A DNA stretch of 64,000 nt from Deltaproteobacteria bacterium (GCA_013151635.1 JAADHV010000067.1:50958-114957); one strand, 5' to 3'. Shown: positions 1 to 9,702, counted from the stretch's first letter. Numbers and translations are program-made. The notes: generated by a model from the letters alone, not told the origin.

Positions 1-2
1 TG

Positions 3-326
3 CCCTCGGGACTTCAATATGAAGTCTTGACAGAGGGTGACGGTCCTTTCCCAAAGGCAACAGATACAATAGAGTGTAATTACAGGGGCACACTCATAGA
101 TGGAACGGTTTTTGATTCTTCCTACCAGAGGGGGAAACCTGCAAGTTTCCAGGTAAACGGTGTGATTCAAGGCTGGATAGAAGCCCTGCAGAAGATGAGG
201 GTCGGATCTAAGTGGATTTTGTATGTCCCGCCGGAACTTGCATACGGTGACAGGGGAGCGGGATCTGTTATAAAACCGGGTGCAACCCTGATTTTTGAAG
301 TCGAAGTATTGGGTATTCTGGAGTAA
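3..326 (+). CDS. FKBP-type peptidyl-prolyl cis-trans isomerase (5' end missing)
   Basis: The frame is open from the first bases of the window, so the gene begins upstream and only about 107 C-terminal residues are visible. A TTG at 27 lies inside the domain and is not a credible start. The visible part is a nearly complete FKBP fold: a Leu-Pro-Ser-Gly-Leu-Gln-Tyr lead-in, then [29 protein letters not shown] and a final [12 protein letters not shown]. The lead-in is typical of FkpA/FklB/Mip-like proteins, which carry an N-terminal dimerisation domain and usually fold proteins in the periplasm. That missing part is inferred. The flavoprotein gene starts 7 bp downstream. Confidence 0.9.
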   Translation, partial: PSGLQYEVLTEGDGPFPKATDTIECNYRGTLIDGTVFDSSYQRGKPASFQVNGVIQGWIEALQKMRVGSKWILYVPPELAYGDRGAGSVIKPGATLIFEVEVLGILE

Positions 327-332
327 TAAACC

Positions 333-896
333 ATGTTTGTCCTCGGAATAAACGGCAGCCCGCGGCATAAGGGCAATTCCCGTTATCTGATGTCTCTTTT
401 TATGGAAGAAATGAAGGCAAAAGGCCATAACACAAAAGTGCTGGATGCGGTCAAGCTTAAAATCAATCCCTGTATCGGATGCGGCAATTGTGAGACTAAA
501 GGTGTTTGCATATTTGAGGATGATTTTACTAATATTTTTTTGCCGGCAATGATAAAAGCCGATTTGGCCGTGATAAGTTCCCCTGTTTATTTTTATGCTT
601 TTCCAGCCGCACTCAAGGCCTTGATCGACAGGATACAGGTGATGTGGTCCAGAAAATACAGGCTTAAGACGGATGAATTCAAGGGCCGCATACGAAAGGG
701 CGTTCTCCTGGCATCAGGTGCCACAAATGGAAAAGATCTGTTTGACGGCTTGAAGCTGACTGCCAGATATTTTTTTGATGCCGCAGATATAAAATATGAA
801 TCAGGACTCTTTTACAGGGGTGTTGATGGAAAAGGCGAGATGGAAAACCATCCCGCCGTTCATGAAGATATTAAAAAACTTTCTGCTTTGTTTTAG
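333..896 (+). CDS. NAD(P)H-dependent FMN reductase / iron-sulfur flavoprotein family
   Basis: A 187-residue flavodoxin-like protein. The N-terminus I-N-G-S-P-R-H-K-G-N-S is the FMN phosphate-binding loop of the NADPH-dependent FMN reductase superfamily. Residues about 47-60 carry a compact cysteine cluster, C-I-G-C-G-N-C followed by another Cys six residues later, as in archaeal-type iron-sulfur flavoproteins that bind a 4Fe-4S cluster. S-S-P-V-Y-F-Y-A-F-P (about residues 87-96) is the flavin-contact strand and loop. Probable role: cytoplasmic electron transfer or reduction of quinones, flavins or O2/H2O2; the electron partner is unknown. It starts 7 bp after the FKBP gene, so the two may be co-transcribed. 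Confidence 0.85.
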   Translation: MFVLGINGSPRHKGNSRYLMSLFMEEMKAKGHNTKVLDAVKLKINPCIGCGNCETKGVCIFEDDFTNIFLPAMIKADLAVISSPVYFYAFPAALKALIDRIQVMWSRKYRLKTDEFKGRIRKGVLLASGATNGKDLFDGLKLTARYFFDAADIKYESGLFYRGVDGKGEMENHPAVHEDIKKLSALF

Positions 897-980
897 TTTT
901 TTTAAGGACAGCCACCCCCAATTTTTTCTTGTTGGAATTAAGTTTAAGCGCCGTGAAAAACTCCTTGTCCTTTATAGTAT

Positions 981-1022
981 AAAAAACGCCTGCAATCTCA
1001 GTTGATTAATTTATCAGGCGTT
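981..1022 (-). terminator. Rho-independent terminator of the PEP carboxykinase gene
   Basis: Read on the minus strand, AACGCCTG and CAGGCGTT form an 8-bp stem with a 22-nt loop that spans the stop codon, followed directly by a T run. The hairpin sits at the 3' end of the minus-strand gene and faces the plus-strand flavoprotein gene that ends at 896. Confidence 0.6.
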
Positions 1023-2965
1023 ATAATGCTGCCATGGACATCCTTTAATGCTGAAAGTTTAGTTTTCTGTTCAGCCAGGATGTCAAACAGGATTTGAGGG
1101 ATGCCTTCTTCCCTGGCATATGCATCGTGCTGGAGCTCAATCCGTTTGATAATATTATCAAGGTACAAAGAGAATTGTTTTGTATAAAGTTCTTTTGTAT
1201 AGTCTTTATCTATAACCTGTTTGAACAATAATTTTAAATCGTCATATTTCGGAAGATTTCCTATGGGTGTTGAAATATATTCAATTTCATCGTGTGCATA
1301 TCGTTCAAGCCATGACAGCCATACTTTTACATCTTTTTTTTCTCCTAAAAGCGTGGAAGATTCTCCGCCTCTGGCCTTTTTTGTTAAAAAATAATTAAGC
1401 CCTGCCATCACGGGTCTGTACTCTTTTTTTATTTTTTTGCTTCCAAAAAAATTGAACTGGGCTTTCATATAATCTCCAAGGGCACCAGGGATAAAGGGTG
1501 CATTGGCCCAGGGAGCCCTTTTGACTCCTGTTACCCCGACTTCCGTTGCCGTGGCGGCAGAAACAATACAGGCCCCTATGACAACTCCGGCATCAGAGTT
1601 TTTGGCAACCCAGACAGGCGGCATGGTGTCTGCATCCCTTCCACTGTAAGTGAAAACTCTTGTAAGTGCGCCTTCAGGGTTTTCCGCCTGGGGCGAGTAA
1701 GTCTCAAGGCAGTCAGAACTTAATGTGCAACGGGAATTGGGATGGGACATGGGAACTGGTTTGCCGTTTTCATCGGTTTTACCTTTATGCCAGTCACCCT
1801 GGAAATTAAAGCCTTTGTCCGGATGTTCTTCATTATTACCCACCCAGTGGGGTACTTTTTTTTCATCGATCAATACATTGGACCAGATCACTTCGTGCCC
1901 GGGCTGTCTTAAAATCTGCATTAAAAGAGGATCGCCTTCAAGGTTTACGTTTTCAACGATTCCGAAAATTCCGCACTCAGGATTGACAGATCTGATACTT
2001 CCGTCCTCTGCAATCCACATCTGGGCAAGATCATCGCCGATAAATACGTTTCCTGCCATGGCAGTTGTGGTTTTTCCGCATCCGCTCGGGGCAGCGCCTG
2101 CAAACCAGGTAACACGGTCATCAGGGCCGTGGATACCCGTGATGAACATATGCTCGGACAATTCCTTTCCGGGATTCTCATAAACAGCCTTATCAACGGC
2201 AAACCTGTGGTTGCCTTTTTTAAGCAGCAGTGTATTACCGGCATAGGTGCAATTCCAGCTATATGTTGTTTTGTATTTTCGATCCATGAAAACCCTTGCA
2301 TTTGGCAGGTCTTCGGGCCGGTTAAGACCCTGGCTGTGGATATTTGTAAAGAAATGTCCAAGTGATTCCACTTCTTTATTAAAATCACTATAGGCATTCC
2401 TGTAAAGAAGTTCAGCACTATGGGAAACATAGGCGGAACTTGTGATTTCAAGGGCAGGATTTGACACGGGAGATCCCACAGGGCCCCTCATATAAAATCC
2501 AACTATCATGGTCATGCCTTTCATGATGTCAGTCATATTGGCCCTGACTTCTTCAAGTGCAGAGGGCCTGTCCATCCGGTTGGCAAGAGAGCTTACCTGA
2601 TCTTCAGGGTTTGCGATATAATAGGTCCTGTCAACTATCCTGCCCTGCTCCTGGGCCAGGTCAAAATGAATTGTATGCCCTTCCATCGCAAGGGGGCTTT
2701 CCTCGTTTTTTTCAAGTGCAAGGTTTTTAATGAATTCCCGATCTTCAGGTGAACCTGTATTGATAAAAACAAAAGAAGGATTGCAAAGTACGATTGAATC
2801 GGCAATTTTTTTTAGAACTTCAGGAAGGTTGATTTTTAAAATCCGCTCTAATTGTACGTCATCCATTGATTGTTTGAAAACAGCTTTCGCACCTTCCATG
2901 GAATTAGTTTTTCCAAGTTCATTTATGATATCTATCTTGCTACCTTTTTTAAGCATTTTAATCAT
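998..2965 (-). CDS. pckG: phosphoenolpyruvate carboxykinase (GTP)
   Basis: Converts oxaloacetate plus GTP to PEP and CO2, linking the C4-acid pool to gluconeogenesis. In autotrophic or acetate-oxidising anaerobes it may also run in the carboxylating direction. The protein is about 655 residues, a little longer than usual GTP-type enzymes (about 600-630). It has the P-loop A-P-S-G-C-G-K-T-T (near residue 300), V-N-P-E-C-G-I-F-G-I, the N-S-R-C-T segment and R-P-V-M-A-G-L-N-Y-F near the C-terminus. A TTG at 2974 gives a start three codons earlier. The ATG at 2965 was preferred because GGAG lies just upstream, but spacing is short and the ATG at 2956 is also possible. It stands alone, with a terminator at its end. 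Confidence 0.85.
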   Translation of the reverse strand: MIKMLKKGSKIDIINELGKTNSMEGAKAVFKQSMDDVQLERILKINLPEVLKKIADSIVLCNPSFVFINTGSPEDREFIKNLALEKNEESPLAMEGHTIHFDLAQEQGRIVDRTYYIANPEDQVSSLANRMDRPSALEEVRANMTDIMKGMTMIVGFYMRGPVGSPVSNPALEITSSAYVSHSAELLYRNAYSDFNKEVESLGHFFTNIHSQGLNRPEDLPNARVFMDRKYKTTYSWNCTYAGNTLLLKKGNHRFAVDKAVYENPGKELSEHMFITGIHGPDDRVTWFAGAAPSGCGKTTTAMAGNVFIGDDLAQMWIAEDGSIRSVNPECGIFGIVENVNLEGDPLLMQILRQPGHEVIWSNVLIDEKKVPHWVGNNEEHPDKGFNFQGDWHKGKTDENGKPVPMSHPNSRCTLSSDCLETYSPQAENPEGALTRVFTYSGRDADTMPPVWVAKNSDAGVVIGACIVSAATATEVGVTGVKRAPWANAPFIPGALGDYMKAQFNFFGSKKIKKEYRPVMAGLNYFLTKKARGGESSTLLGEKKDVKVWLSWLERYAHDEIEYISTPIGNLPKYDDLKLLFKQVIDKDYTKELYTKQFSLYLDNIIKRIELQHDAYAREEGIPQILFDILAEQKTKLSALKDVHGSIITPDKLIN

Positions 2966-3124
2966 AGTCTCCAAAATAGGGTTATTAAAAGAGTTTTTTT
3001 CCTTCTACCATTTAATTTGTAAAAATCAAATGGTATCTTATTTTTTTTCAAAAAAACTTAGATTGTATTTTTGGGATAACCAGTATAAAAACAGATGGAT
3101 GGCTGAGCGATTCTCAACAGGTTA

Positions 3125-3220
3125 ACTAACTGCCACGGGCAGACCTGGTATTTCACCAGAGTTTGCCGACGACAAAACATGAAAGTCCTGATTTGGATTG
3201 CAAAGGCTTTCATATAAAAA
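3125..3220 (+). repeat. two-hairpin dispersed repeat, copy 1
   Basis: About 96 bp closely similar to 29656-29750 and 34016-34114 (both on the minus strand), with a deleted relative at 55342-55399. It begins ACTAACTGCC and contains two imperfect inverted repeats. Hairpin A has arms GGGCAGACCTGGT and ACCAGAGTTTGCC around TTTC. Hairpin B is closed by GAAAGTCC and GGCTTTC. It ends CATATAAAAA just before the GGGAAACG ribosome-binding region of the PHP gene at 3229. It is either a mobile REP-like element or a structured 5' untranslated leader. Confidence 0.8.
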
Positions 3221-3228
3221 GGGAAACG

Positions 3229-4137
3229 ATGAATCAGACAATTTTTGCGGATTTACATAACCATACTAGAGCATCTGATGGCGATTTCACCCCGGGGCAA
3301 CTGGTTGAAAATATAAAAAATCTCGGGATAAAGGCAGTTGCCGTCACAGACCATGATACCTTAAACGCCTTGAAGGATGCTGTTAATGCAGGAAAGAAAT
3401 ATAATATTGAGGTGATTTGCGGTGTAGAAGTTTCAATCAGGTTTAAACGCCCTTATTTTACAGGAACAATGCATCTCCTATGCTATTTTAAAGAAGAAAG
3501 GCTCCTTGATGATCAATTCGTAAAAGGATTTAATAAAGTCCTGGCACAGGGACGCGGAGAAAAACTTGTAAGGGCAAGAGTTGATGAAATCAATAAATTT
3601 TTCGGGCCTGAAACTGATAATGCCTTATTAAAAAGAGAACTTGAATTTAAAGATATCGCGGCGTTAAGCAATAATGCTACAAGACGTCACTTTGCCATTG
3701 CACTGGAGCAATCCTTCGGGATCTATGATGCTGATACCATTAATTCAATCATTGGAAATAACAGCCCGGCTTATCTTCCCTCCGGGGTCAGGTTGGAAAC
3801 CGTGGTTGAATTTATCCGGAAGAACCATATCCTTGCTGTCCTTGCCCACCCGGCAGCCGGCTCTTTTCCAGGCAAAGGACATTATAAGGAAGTCCTGCCT
3901 TCAATTAAAATCGTTGAAAGAATTTTTCCGGAGTTTATTGAGGCGGGGATTAAGGGGCTTGAGGTTTATTACCCTGGACATATCAGGGAACACAGGGAGC
4001 TTATGAAATCCTGGGCCCAAAAACATCATCTTTTAATTACAGGCGGATCGGATTGCCATGATGGAATAGAACGCCCGGCAGGGGTGGAAGGTATTTTAGA
4101 ACCCGAATATAAACTGTTTAAGGCGCAATTGGCATGA
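3229..4137 (+). CDS. PHP-domain phosphoesterase
   Basis: A 302-residue polymerase-and-histidinol-phosphatase (PHP) family protein. The metal-binding motifs are in order: D-L-H-N-H-T near the N-terminus, T-D-H-D-T about 35 residues on, A-H-P near the middle, and G-S-D-C-H-D near the C-terminus. Family members hydrolyse phosphomonoesters such as 3',5'-nucleoside bisphosphates or oligonucleotides; the exact substrate is not readable here. The longer frame from 3163 runs through the dispersed repeat, so the ATG at 3229, behind GGGAAACG, was chosen. The stop overlaps the next gene's ATG by 4 bp, so translation of the two is probably coupled. Confidence 0.82.
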   Translation: MNQTIFADLHNHTRASDGDFTPGQLVENIKNLGIKAVAVTDHDTLNALKDAVNAGKKYNIEVICGVEVSIRFKRPYFTGTMHLLCYFKEERLLDDQFVKGFNKVLAQGRGEKLVRARVDEINKFFGPETDNALLKRELEFKDIAALSNNATRRHFAIALEQSFGIYDADTINSIIGNNSPAYLPSGVRLETVVEFIRKNHILAVLAHPAAGSFPGKGHYKEVLPSIKIVERIFPEFIEAGIKGLEVYYPGHIREHRELMKSWAQKHHLLITGGSDCHDGIERPAGVEGILEPEYKLFKAQLA

Positions 4138-4586
4138 GAATAAAAGAAAGAGAGATTAAAGATAGAAAAGATGTTGAGAAGATTTTGCGGGAAAGCCGGG
4201 TCTGCCGCCTGGCAATGGTGGATGGAGATAAACCCTATGTCGTCCCGTTGAATTTTGGATATAAGGACGGCTTTCTTTTTTTTCACAGTGCCAAAGAAGG
4301 ACGAAAGATCGATCTGATTAAAAAAAACCCCAATGTCTGTTTTGAGGTTGATAAGCTTATAAGACTGAAAAAGGCGAAATGCGCCTGCGACTTTGGCATT
4401 GAATATAAAAGCGTTATAGGATCAGGCACGGCAGAGTTTCTTGATGATTTAGAAGAAAAGATAGAAGGCCTGAATGCAATTATGTCCCAGTATTCAGGAA
4501 GACAATTTGAGTATACCAATAAGATGCTTGAAAAAACCATTGTGATAAAAGTTACCATTGACACGATGACGGGAAAACAATCTTGA
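4134..4586 (+). CDS. pyridoxamine 5'-phosphate oxidase family (FMN split-barrel) protein
   Basis: A 150-residue protein with the classic small split-barrel flavoprotein pattern: R-V-C-R-L-A-M-V-D-G-D-K-P-Y-V-V-P-L-N-F-G-Y near residues 22-43, then F-F-H-S-A-K-E-G-R-K-I-D-L-I and N-P-N-V-C-F-E-V-D. Relatives such as NimA reduce nitro compounds, and others bind FMN, F420 or heme; the substrate cannot be told from sequence. It overlaps the PHP gene by 4 bp (ATGA) and its own stop overlaps the next gene's TTG start (TTGA), so the three are probably one transcription unit. Confidence 0.85.
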   Translation: MRIKEREIKDRKDVEKILRESRVCRLAMVDGDKPYVVPLNFGYKDGFLFFHSAKEGRKIDLIKKNPNVCFEVDKLIRLKKAKCACDFGIEYKSVIGSGTAEFLDDLEEKIEGLNAIMSQYSGRQFEYTNKMLEKTIVIKVTIDTMTGKQS

Positions 4587-6694
4587 GAAATAAAATCGTG
4601 CATAATGATGAAACCAAAGGGAAAAAAGCAAAGATCAACTGGGAGCATCTGGATACTGTCAACCATATTATTATAAATTTCAGAAATACACAAAAGATGC
4701 TTAAAGATCTTCTGGATGCCATGCTTGATATTTTTAATTGTGACAGGGCCTGGCTTGTACACCCGTGTGATCCTTGTGCGGATTTTTTTACCGTTAAAGT
4801 TGAAAGCACAAGGCCTGGATACCCGGGGCTTGGGGCATCAGATAAAAAAATTCCAATGACGTTGGAAATGTCAGAATCAATGAAATCAGTTACCGGAGCG
4901 GATAAACCTGTTTTATATGATACAAAGAGCGGGTTTGGCATTCCGGACTGGATGGCAGATGAATATCAGATTAAATCTGCCATCAGGATGGCTGTTTATC
5001 CTAAATTTGACCAGGCATGGCTGCTTGGCATGCACAGGTGTAAAAGTGACCGGCCCTGGACAAATGAAGAAAAAATGTTGTTTAACTCCATTGGCAGGAG
5101 GCTGTCTGACGGGTTAAATGCCATTCTTTTAATCCGGGAGTTGAAAAAAGCCAATAAAACCTTGATGGAAAGCGAGGACAGCCTTGCAAAAATATTTCAT
5201 TCAAGCCCCATGGGAATTGTTATTCTCAAGCCTGAGAAACTTGAAATTTTAAATGTTAACCAAAGCTTTTTAAATACCACGGGTTTTGATCAGGAACAGG
5301 TTTTGGGGAAAGATTTTTTGGGGGAAGATTTTTTTATTGTTCCGGAAACCATGATTATCCTTGCAGGTCTGAAGAAAAAAGGAGCATTCAGCCAGGTTGA
5401 CATAAAATTTTATAATAAGCAGGGCCTGGTCAGGGACGGGCGGCTTTCCTCACAAAGAGTGAATATCAGCGGAAAGCAAAGGATCCAAATTACAATTGAA
5501 GATATCACGGATTATAAAAAAGTGGAAAAGGAAAAACTTGCTGCCCAGTGCCACGCAGCAGAGCAGGAAAAATATGCTTTGATCGGCCAGGTTGCAGGGA
5601 AAATGGCCCACGATTTTAATAATATTCTCGGGGCCATTATGGGGAATGCCGAACTCAGCCTTCTGGACTGTAAAGATCCTGAAGCAGCAAAGACATTTGA
5701 ACTTATTCTTGACCAGACAAAAAAGGGCAGGAACCTGACAAAAAACCTTGTGGCCTTTGCAAGAGACCAGGAACCAAAGCAGGATTTTTTTAATATAAAT
5801 GAGAAAATTTCCCTTGTGCTGAATCTTTTAAAAAAGGATCTTAAGGGAATTCATATCATAAGTTATTTTTCTGCGTCCATGCCGGAACTGCTGGCAGATC
5901 CGGGGATGATAGAAAATGCTCTTGTAAATATTTTCCACAATTCCATACATGCCATGGGGAATGAAGAAAACCCGGTATTAAAAATTTTGACATTAAGTGA
6001 TGATGATAATATTTTAATTAAAATTGAGGATAACGGGTGCGGAATTCCAAAAGAACACCAGAGGAGTGTTTATGCGCCGGCGTTTACATTAAAAAACAGC
6101 AAAGATGTCTTAAACGCATATGATAAGTCCGTCAAAGGAACGGGGTACGGGCTTTTTAACGTAAAAAAAATCATACAGAAACATAAAGGCAGGATTTGGT
6201 TTGAAAGCAAGGTGAACAAAGGAACAAAATTTTTCATAAGCCTTCCTGTGATAAAAAAAGATTTGACCAAAAAGGAAAAAACGGAACTTGAAAAGGCAAT
6301 CCTGCACAAGGCAAAAAAAATACTTATTGTGGAAGATGAACAATCCATTTCCGATGTCCAGTCTTTGATACTGGCAGATAAGCCCTTTTTCCATATTGTT
6401 GATGTGGCCCATAACGGGGATATGGCCATGGAATTTCTTAAAACACACACCTATGATTTGATCAGCCTTGATTATCGCCTCCCGGGCGGTCTTAACGGGA
6501 TGGATCTTTATAAGACTATCCGCAAAAAAGATACCAGGATACCCATAGTTTTTATTTCCGGCAATATCGAGTTTTTAGAATCAATTATTGCATTAAAAAA
6601 GAAGGATAAAAGGCTGGATCACCTGTCCAAGCCATGCCAGAATAAAGAATATGTGGATTGTATCAACCACCTTTTTGGCAGTATTGAAATATAG
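4583..6694 (+). CDS. hybrid sensor histidine kinase (GAF-PAS-HisKA-HATPase-REC)
   Basis: A 703-residue cytoplasmic hybrid kinase. Approximate order: a GAF-like domain (residues 30-190, with the W-L-L-G-M-H-R-C segment), a PAS domain (about 200-315, F-H-S-S-P-M-G-I-V-I), a HisKA dimerisation helix with A-H-D-F-N-N-I-L (His near 343), a HATPase domain with N-S-I-H-A-M, D-N-G-C-G-I-P and G-T-G-Y-G-L-F, and a C-terminal receiver whose probable phospho-Asp is in S-L-D-Y-R-L-P-G (near 629). There is no transmembrane segment, so it senses a cytoplasmic signal. The start is a TTG overlapping the preceding stop; no ATG is available before residue 41. It heads a run of signalling genes. Confidence 0.87.
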   Translation: MRNKIVHNDETKGKKAKINWEHLDTVNHIIINFRNTQKMLKDLLDAMLDIFNCDRAWLVHPCDPCADFFTVKVESTRPGYPGLGASDKKIPMTLEMSESMKSVTGADKPVLYDTKSGFGIPDWMADEYQIKSAIRMAVYPKFDQAWLLGMHRCKSDRPWTNEEKMLFNSIGRRLSDGLNAILLIRELKKANKTLMESEDSLAKIFHSSPMGIVILKPEKLEILNVNQSFLNTTGFDQEQVLGKDFLGEDFFIVPETMIILAGLKKKGAFSQVDIKFYNKQGLVRDGRLSSQRVNISGKQRIQITIEDITDYKKVEKEKLAAQCHAAEQEKYALIGQVAGKMAHDFNNILGAIMGNAELSLLDCKDPEAAKTFELILDQTKKGRNLTKNLVAFARDQEPKQDFFNINEKISLVLNLLKKDLKGIHIISYFSASMPELLADPGMIENALVNIFHNSIHAMGNEENPVLKILTLSDDDNILIKIEDNGCGIPKEHQRSVYAPAFTLKNSKDVLNAYDKSVKGTGYGLFNVKKIIQKHKGRIWFESKVNKGTKFFISLPVIKKDLTKKEKTELEKAILHKAKKILIVEDEQSISDVQSLILADKPFFHIVDVAHNGDMAMEFLKTHTYDLISLDYRLPGGLNGMDLYKTIRKKDTRIPIVFISGNIEFLESIIALKKKDKRLDHLSKPCQNKEYVDCINHLFGSIEI

Positions 6695-6846
6695 TGCTTT
6701 ATAATTTTCTTGAATATTGGGATAGTTTTTTTTATAGTAAATAAACAGCATCCGGCAAAGTGTTCAAAATTATTTCATGAATCAATAAAATTAAAATGCA
6801 GCGGTTTTTAAGCTTTTATCTTTTAACTTGAAAAAAAGTCCCTGCC

Positions 6847-8487
6847 ATGACCCATAAAATTTTAATTATTGAAGATAACCCGGTTGAAATGCAACTTGCC
6901 TGTAAAATGTTTGAGAAGATAAAAGAATATGAAATCTTCCAGGCAAAGGATGCATTCTTTGCAAGAGAATGTCTTAAAATGCATAAGATAGAAATTGTGT
7001 TATGCGATATCGGCCTTCCCGGGGAATCAGGGCTTGACCTGACAAAATTTATCATTGGGGCATACGAGAATATCATTGTTATAATACTTTCGGCCAGTGA
7101 TGACCTTCATACCAGTGAAAAGGCCATTGAAAACGGGGCTTTCAGCTATCTTGTCAAACCTGTAAAATCAAGCCAGCTCAGGATCAGCATTGCCAACGCC
7201 CTGAAAATCCGGGAATATCAAAAATTAATCAGGGACCAGCAGACATCGCTTGAAGAAAAAATAAAATATCTTGAGCTGACAAAATCAGAACTTGAGAAGA
7301 GCGAAGAAGAATTTCGATCTATTTTTGAAAATATCCAGGAAGGGTTTTACAGGTCAAGCCTTGATGGAAAAATCATCATGGCCAACCCGGTTGCATTGAA
7401 AATAATGGGTTACACTTCTTTTGAAGAGGTAAAAGGGTTTGAGACGACTGACTTTTATAAGCATCCTGAAGACCGGGATAAACTGCTTGAAAAAATAGAT
7501 AAGTACGGGGCGGTATTGGCTTATGAAGTGGAAATTGTTAGAAAGGACGGTGACACTGCCACAATCCTTGTTAGCAGCCATAAGAGAAAAGATCATTCAG
7601 GAAAAGTGCTTGGACTTGAAGGGACAATTGTGGATATTACAGATCGCAAACTGCTTGAGGCCGAGCTTGCCCAGGCCCAGAAACTTGAATCCATAGGACA
7701 GCTTGCAGCAGGTATTGCCCATGAGATCAATACGCCAATCCAGTATATAGGTGATAATCTTAATTTTGTTAAAGATGCATTTGAGGATTTGAATGAACTT
7801 GTTAAAAATTTTACAGGCTTTTTGGAAACCGCAAAAAAAGAAAGACCTGATAAGCTTTTAATTGAAGACATGGAATCAAACCTGGAAGATGCTGATTTTG
7901 AATTTCTTGCACAAGAAGTTCCTGTTGCAATCCTGCAATCCCTTGAAGGGGTTGAGCACGTCCGGAAAATTGTCAAATCCATGAAAGAGTTTGCCCACCC
8001 CGGCGGAGGGGAAAAAGTAATGGTCGATATCCATAAAGCCATTGAAAATACCGTGACCGTGGCAAAAAATGAGTGGAAATATGTTGCAGATCTTATTTTG
8101 GATTTTGATGATTCGTTACCAATGGTTTCCTGCAACCCGGGTGAAATAAACCAGGTGCTGCTGAACATGATCATTAATGCAAGTCATGCCATCGCTGATG
8201 TTTTAGACGATCGTCCCGAAGGAAAAGGCAAGATTATCATTGGAACAAAAAACAAAAAAAATAAAATAGAAATTTCAATAAGGGACACTGGTGCCGGGAT
8301 CCGGAAAGAAGCCCGAAATAAAATATTTGATCCTTTTTTTACAACAAAAAAGGTTGGAAAGGGGACAGGACAGGGCCTTGCCATTTCCTATTCCATTATT
8401 GTGGATAAGCATAAAGGTAAAATTTTTTTTCATACCGAGCCTGGAAAAGGAACAATATTTACGATCATCCTTCCAAAGAAAAATTAA
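6847..8487 (+). CDS. histidine kinase with N-terminal receiver (REC-PAS-HisKA-HATPase)
   Basis: 546 residues. The N-terminal receiver has I-I-E-D-N-P, the phospho-acceptor in C-D-I-G-L-P-G (Asp about 54) and the conserved Lys in V-K-P-V-K. A PAS domain follows (about 155-270, F-E-N-I-Q-E-G-F-Y-R-S-S), then a HisKA helix with G-I-A-H-E-I-N-T-P-I-Q (His about 292) and an ATPase domain with N-A-S-H-A-I, D-T-G-A-G-I and G-T-G-Q-G-L-A. This is the soluble, receiver-first kinase type common in delta-proteobacterial phosphorelays. It probably relays phosphate with the REC-HDOD protein 18 bp downstream. It is closely related in layout to the broken kinase at 9781-11056. Confidence 0.87.
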   Translation: MTHKILIIEDNPVEMQLACKMFEKIKEYEIFQAKDAFFARECLKMHKIEIVLCDIGLPGESGLDLTKFIIGAYENIIVIILSASDDLHTSEKAIENGAFSYLVKPVKSSQLRISIANALKIREYQKLIRDQQTSLEEKIKYLELTKSELEKSEEEFRSIFENIQEGFYRSSLDGKIIMANPVALKIMGYTSFEEVKGFETTDFYKHPEDRDKLLEKIDKYGAVLAYEVEIVRKDGDTATILVSSHKRKDHSGKVLGLEGTIVDITDRKLLEAELAQAQKLESIGQLAAGIAHEINTPIQYIGDNLNFVKDAFEDLNELVKNFTGFLETAKKERPDKLLIEDMESNLEDADFEFLAQEVPVAILQSLEGVEHVRKIVKSMKEFAHPGGGEKVMVDIHKAIENTVTVAKNEWKYVADLILDFDDSLPMVSCNPGEINQVLLNMIINASHAIADVLDDRPEGKGKIIIGTKNKKNKIEISIRDTGAGIRKEARNKIFDPFFTTKKVGKGTGQGLAISYSIIVDKHKGKIFFHTEPGKGTIFTIILPKKN

Positions 8488-8505
8488 ATTTCAAGGGAAC
8501 AGGAA

Positions 8506-9702
8506 ATGAAAAGACGGATTTTGTTTGTTGATGACGAGCCTAATATTTTAAAGGGACTTCAAAGGAGCTTAAGGCCTTTGAGAAAGTACTGGGACATGAC
8601 ATTTGAAGAAGGTGGCAAAAATGCTCTCAAAGTCCTTGAAAAAGGAGCCTTTGATGTCATTGTATCAGATATGCGCATGCCTGATATGGACGGGCCAAGT
8701 CTTTTAAAAATTGTACACGATAAATATCCCACAATGGTGAGAATTATCCTTTCAGGCCATTCTGACAGGGAAATGATAATGAAAACCGTAAAATCAGCCC
8801 ACCAATACCTTTCAAAGCCATGTGAAAAAAAAGTATTGGTAACAGCGATAACAAGGTCGTGTTCCCTGCGCGATCTTTTAAATCAAAAGGCATTGCAAAA
8901 ATTGCTTGGAGGAATAGAAACCATGCCGAGTATTCCTTCTTTATATGGCAGGATCATGAAGGAACTCAAATCAAAGGGTGCTTCCGCGTCAAGTGTTGGT
9001 GATATTATATCAAAGGACATGGGAATGACAGCTAAAGTGCTTCAATTGGTAAATTCATCGTTTTTCGGAATGCCAAGGCATATATCCAATACCGGGGAAG
9101 CCGTCGTCCTGCTTGGTATTGATGTTGTGAAAACCCTTGTTCTCGGGATAGAAGTATTTTCCAAATTCAGTAAAAAAACATTATCTGTTATTTCAGTGGA
9201 AAAAGTCCACGACCATTGTGTAAGGACGGGAATTATCGCTCAAAATATAGCCAGGGTGGAAAAAATGGATAAGGAAAAAGCAGATAATGCCATGATAGCT
9301 TCAATCCTTCACGATATAGGAAAATTGCTTCTGGTTGAATACTATATTGATGATTATAAAGACGTCATTAAAATTATTCAGGAAAAAAGGATACCTCTTT
9401 TTGAAGCGGAAAGAGAAATTTTCGGTATCACCCATGCTGAAACAGGAGCCTATATCCTGGGGCTCTGGGGATTACCGGAAAATATTGTTGAAGGTATTGC
9501 CTTTCATCATAATCCTTCAAAAAATATTGGCCGGGAATTAGAACTCTGCGGGCTTGTGCATGTGGCGGAATTGATGGAGCACCATGAACAAAGCCAACCC
9601 GGGACCTGGAGTAAATTAAACGCCCTTGATAACGAATATGTTGAAAGACTTGGGTTGCAGGACAAAATACCATTATGGCGGGATTATATTCAAAGAAAAT
9701 AA
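8506..9702 (+). CDS. response regulator with HDOD output domain
   Basis: 398 residues. The receiver (about 1-120) has F-V-D-D-E-P, phospho-Asp in S-D-M-R-M-P-D-M-D-G (about 55), S-G-H and the Lys in S-K-P. The HDOD domain (about 130-330) has M-P-S-I-P-S-L-Y near its start, I-S-K-D-M-G-M-T-A-K-V-L-Q-L-V-N-S-S-F-F-G and I-L-H-D-I-G-K-L-L. HDOD domains resemble HD phosphohydrolases and here keep an H-D pair (I-L-H-D-I-G-K), but activity is uncertain; known members act in signalling and motility. It lies 18 bp after the kinase, behind GGAACAGGAA, and is likely co-transcribed with it. Confidence 0.87.
   Translation: MKRRILFVDDEPNILKGLQRSLRPLRKYWDMTFEEGGKNALKVLEKGAFDVIVSDMRMPDMDGPSLLKIVHDKYPTMVRIILSGHSDREMIMKTVKSAHQYLSKPCEKKVLVTAITRSCSLRDLLNQKALQKLLGGIETMPSIPSLYGRIMKELKSKGASASSVGDIISKDMGMTAKVLQLVNSSFFGMPRHISNTGEAVVLLGIDVVKTLVLGIEVFSKFSKKTLSVISVEKVHDHCVRTGIIAQNIARVEKMDKEKADNAMIASILHDIGKLLLVEYYIDDYKDVIKIIQEKRIPLFEAEREIFGITHAETGAYILGLWGLPENIVEGIAFHHNPSKNIGRELELCGLVHVAELMEHHEQSQPGTWSKLNALDNEYVERLGLQDKIPLWRDYIQRK

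Noticed and set aside
3125-3220. Known riboswitch class in the two-hairpin repeat
   Set aside because: I compared it from memory with the conserved cores of c-di-GMP, tetrahydrofolate, SAM, cobalamin and fluoride riboswitches and found no match; it is kept as a repeat of unknown function.
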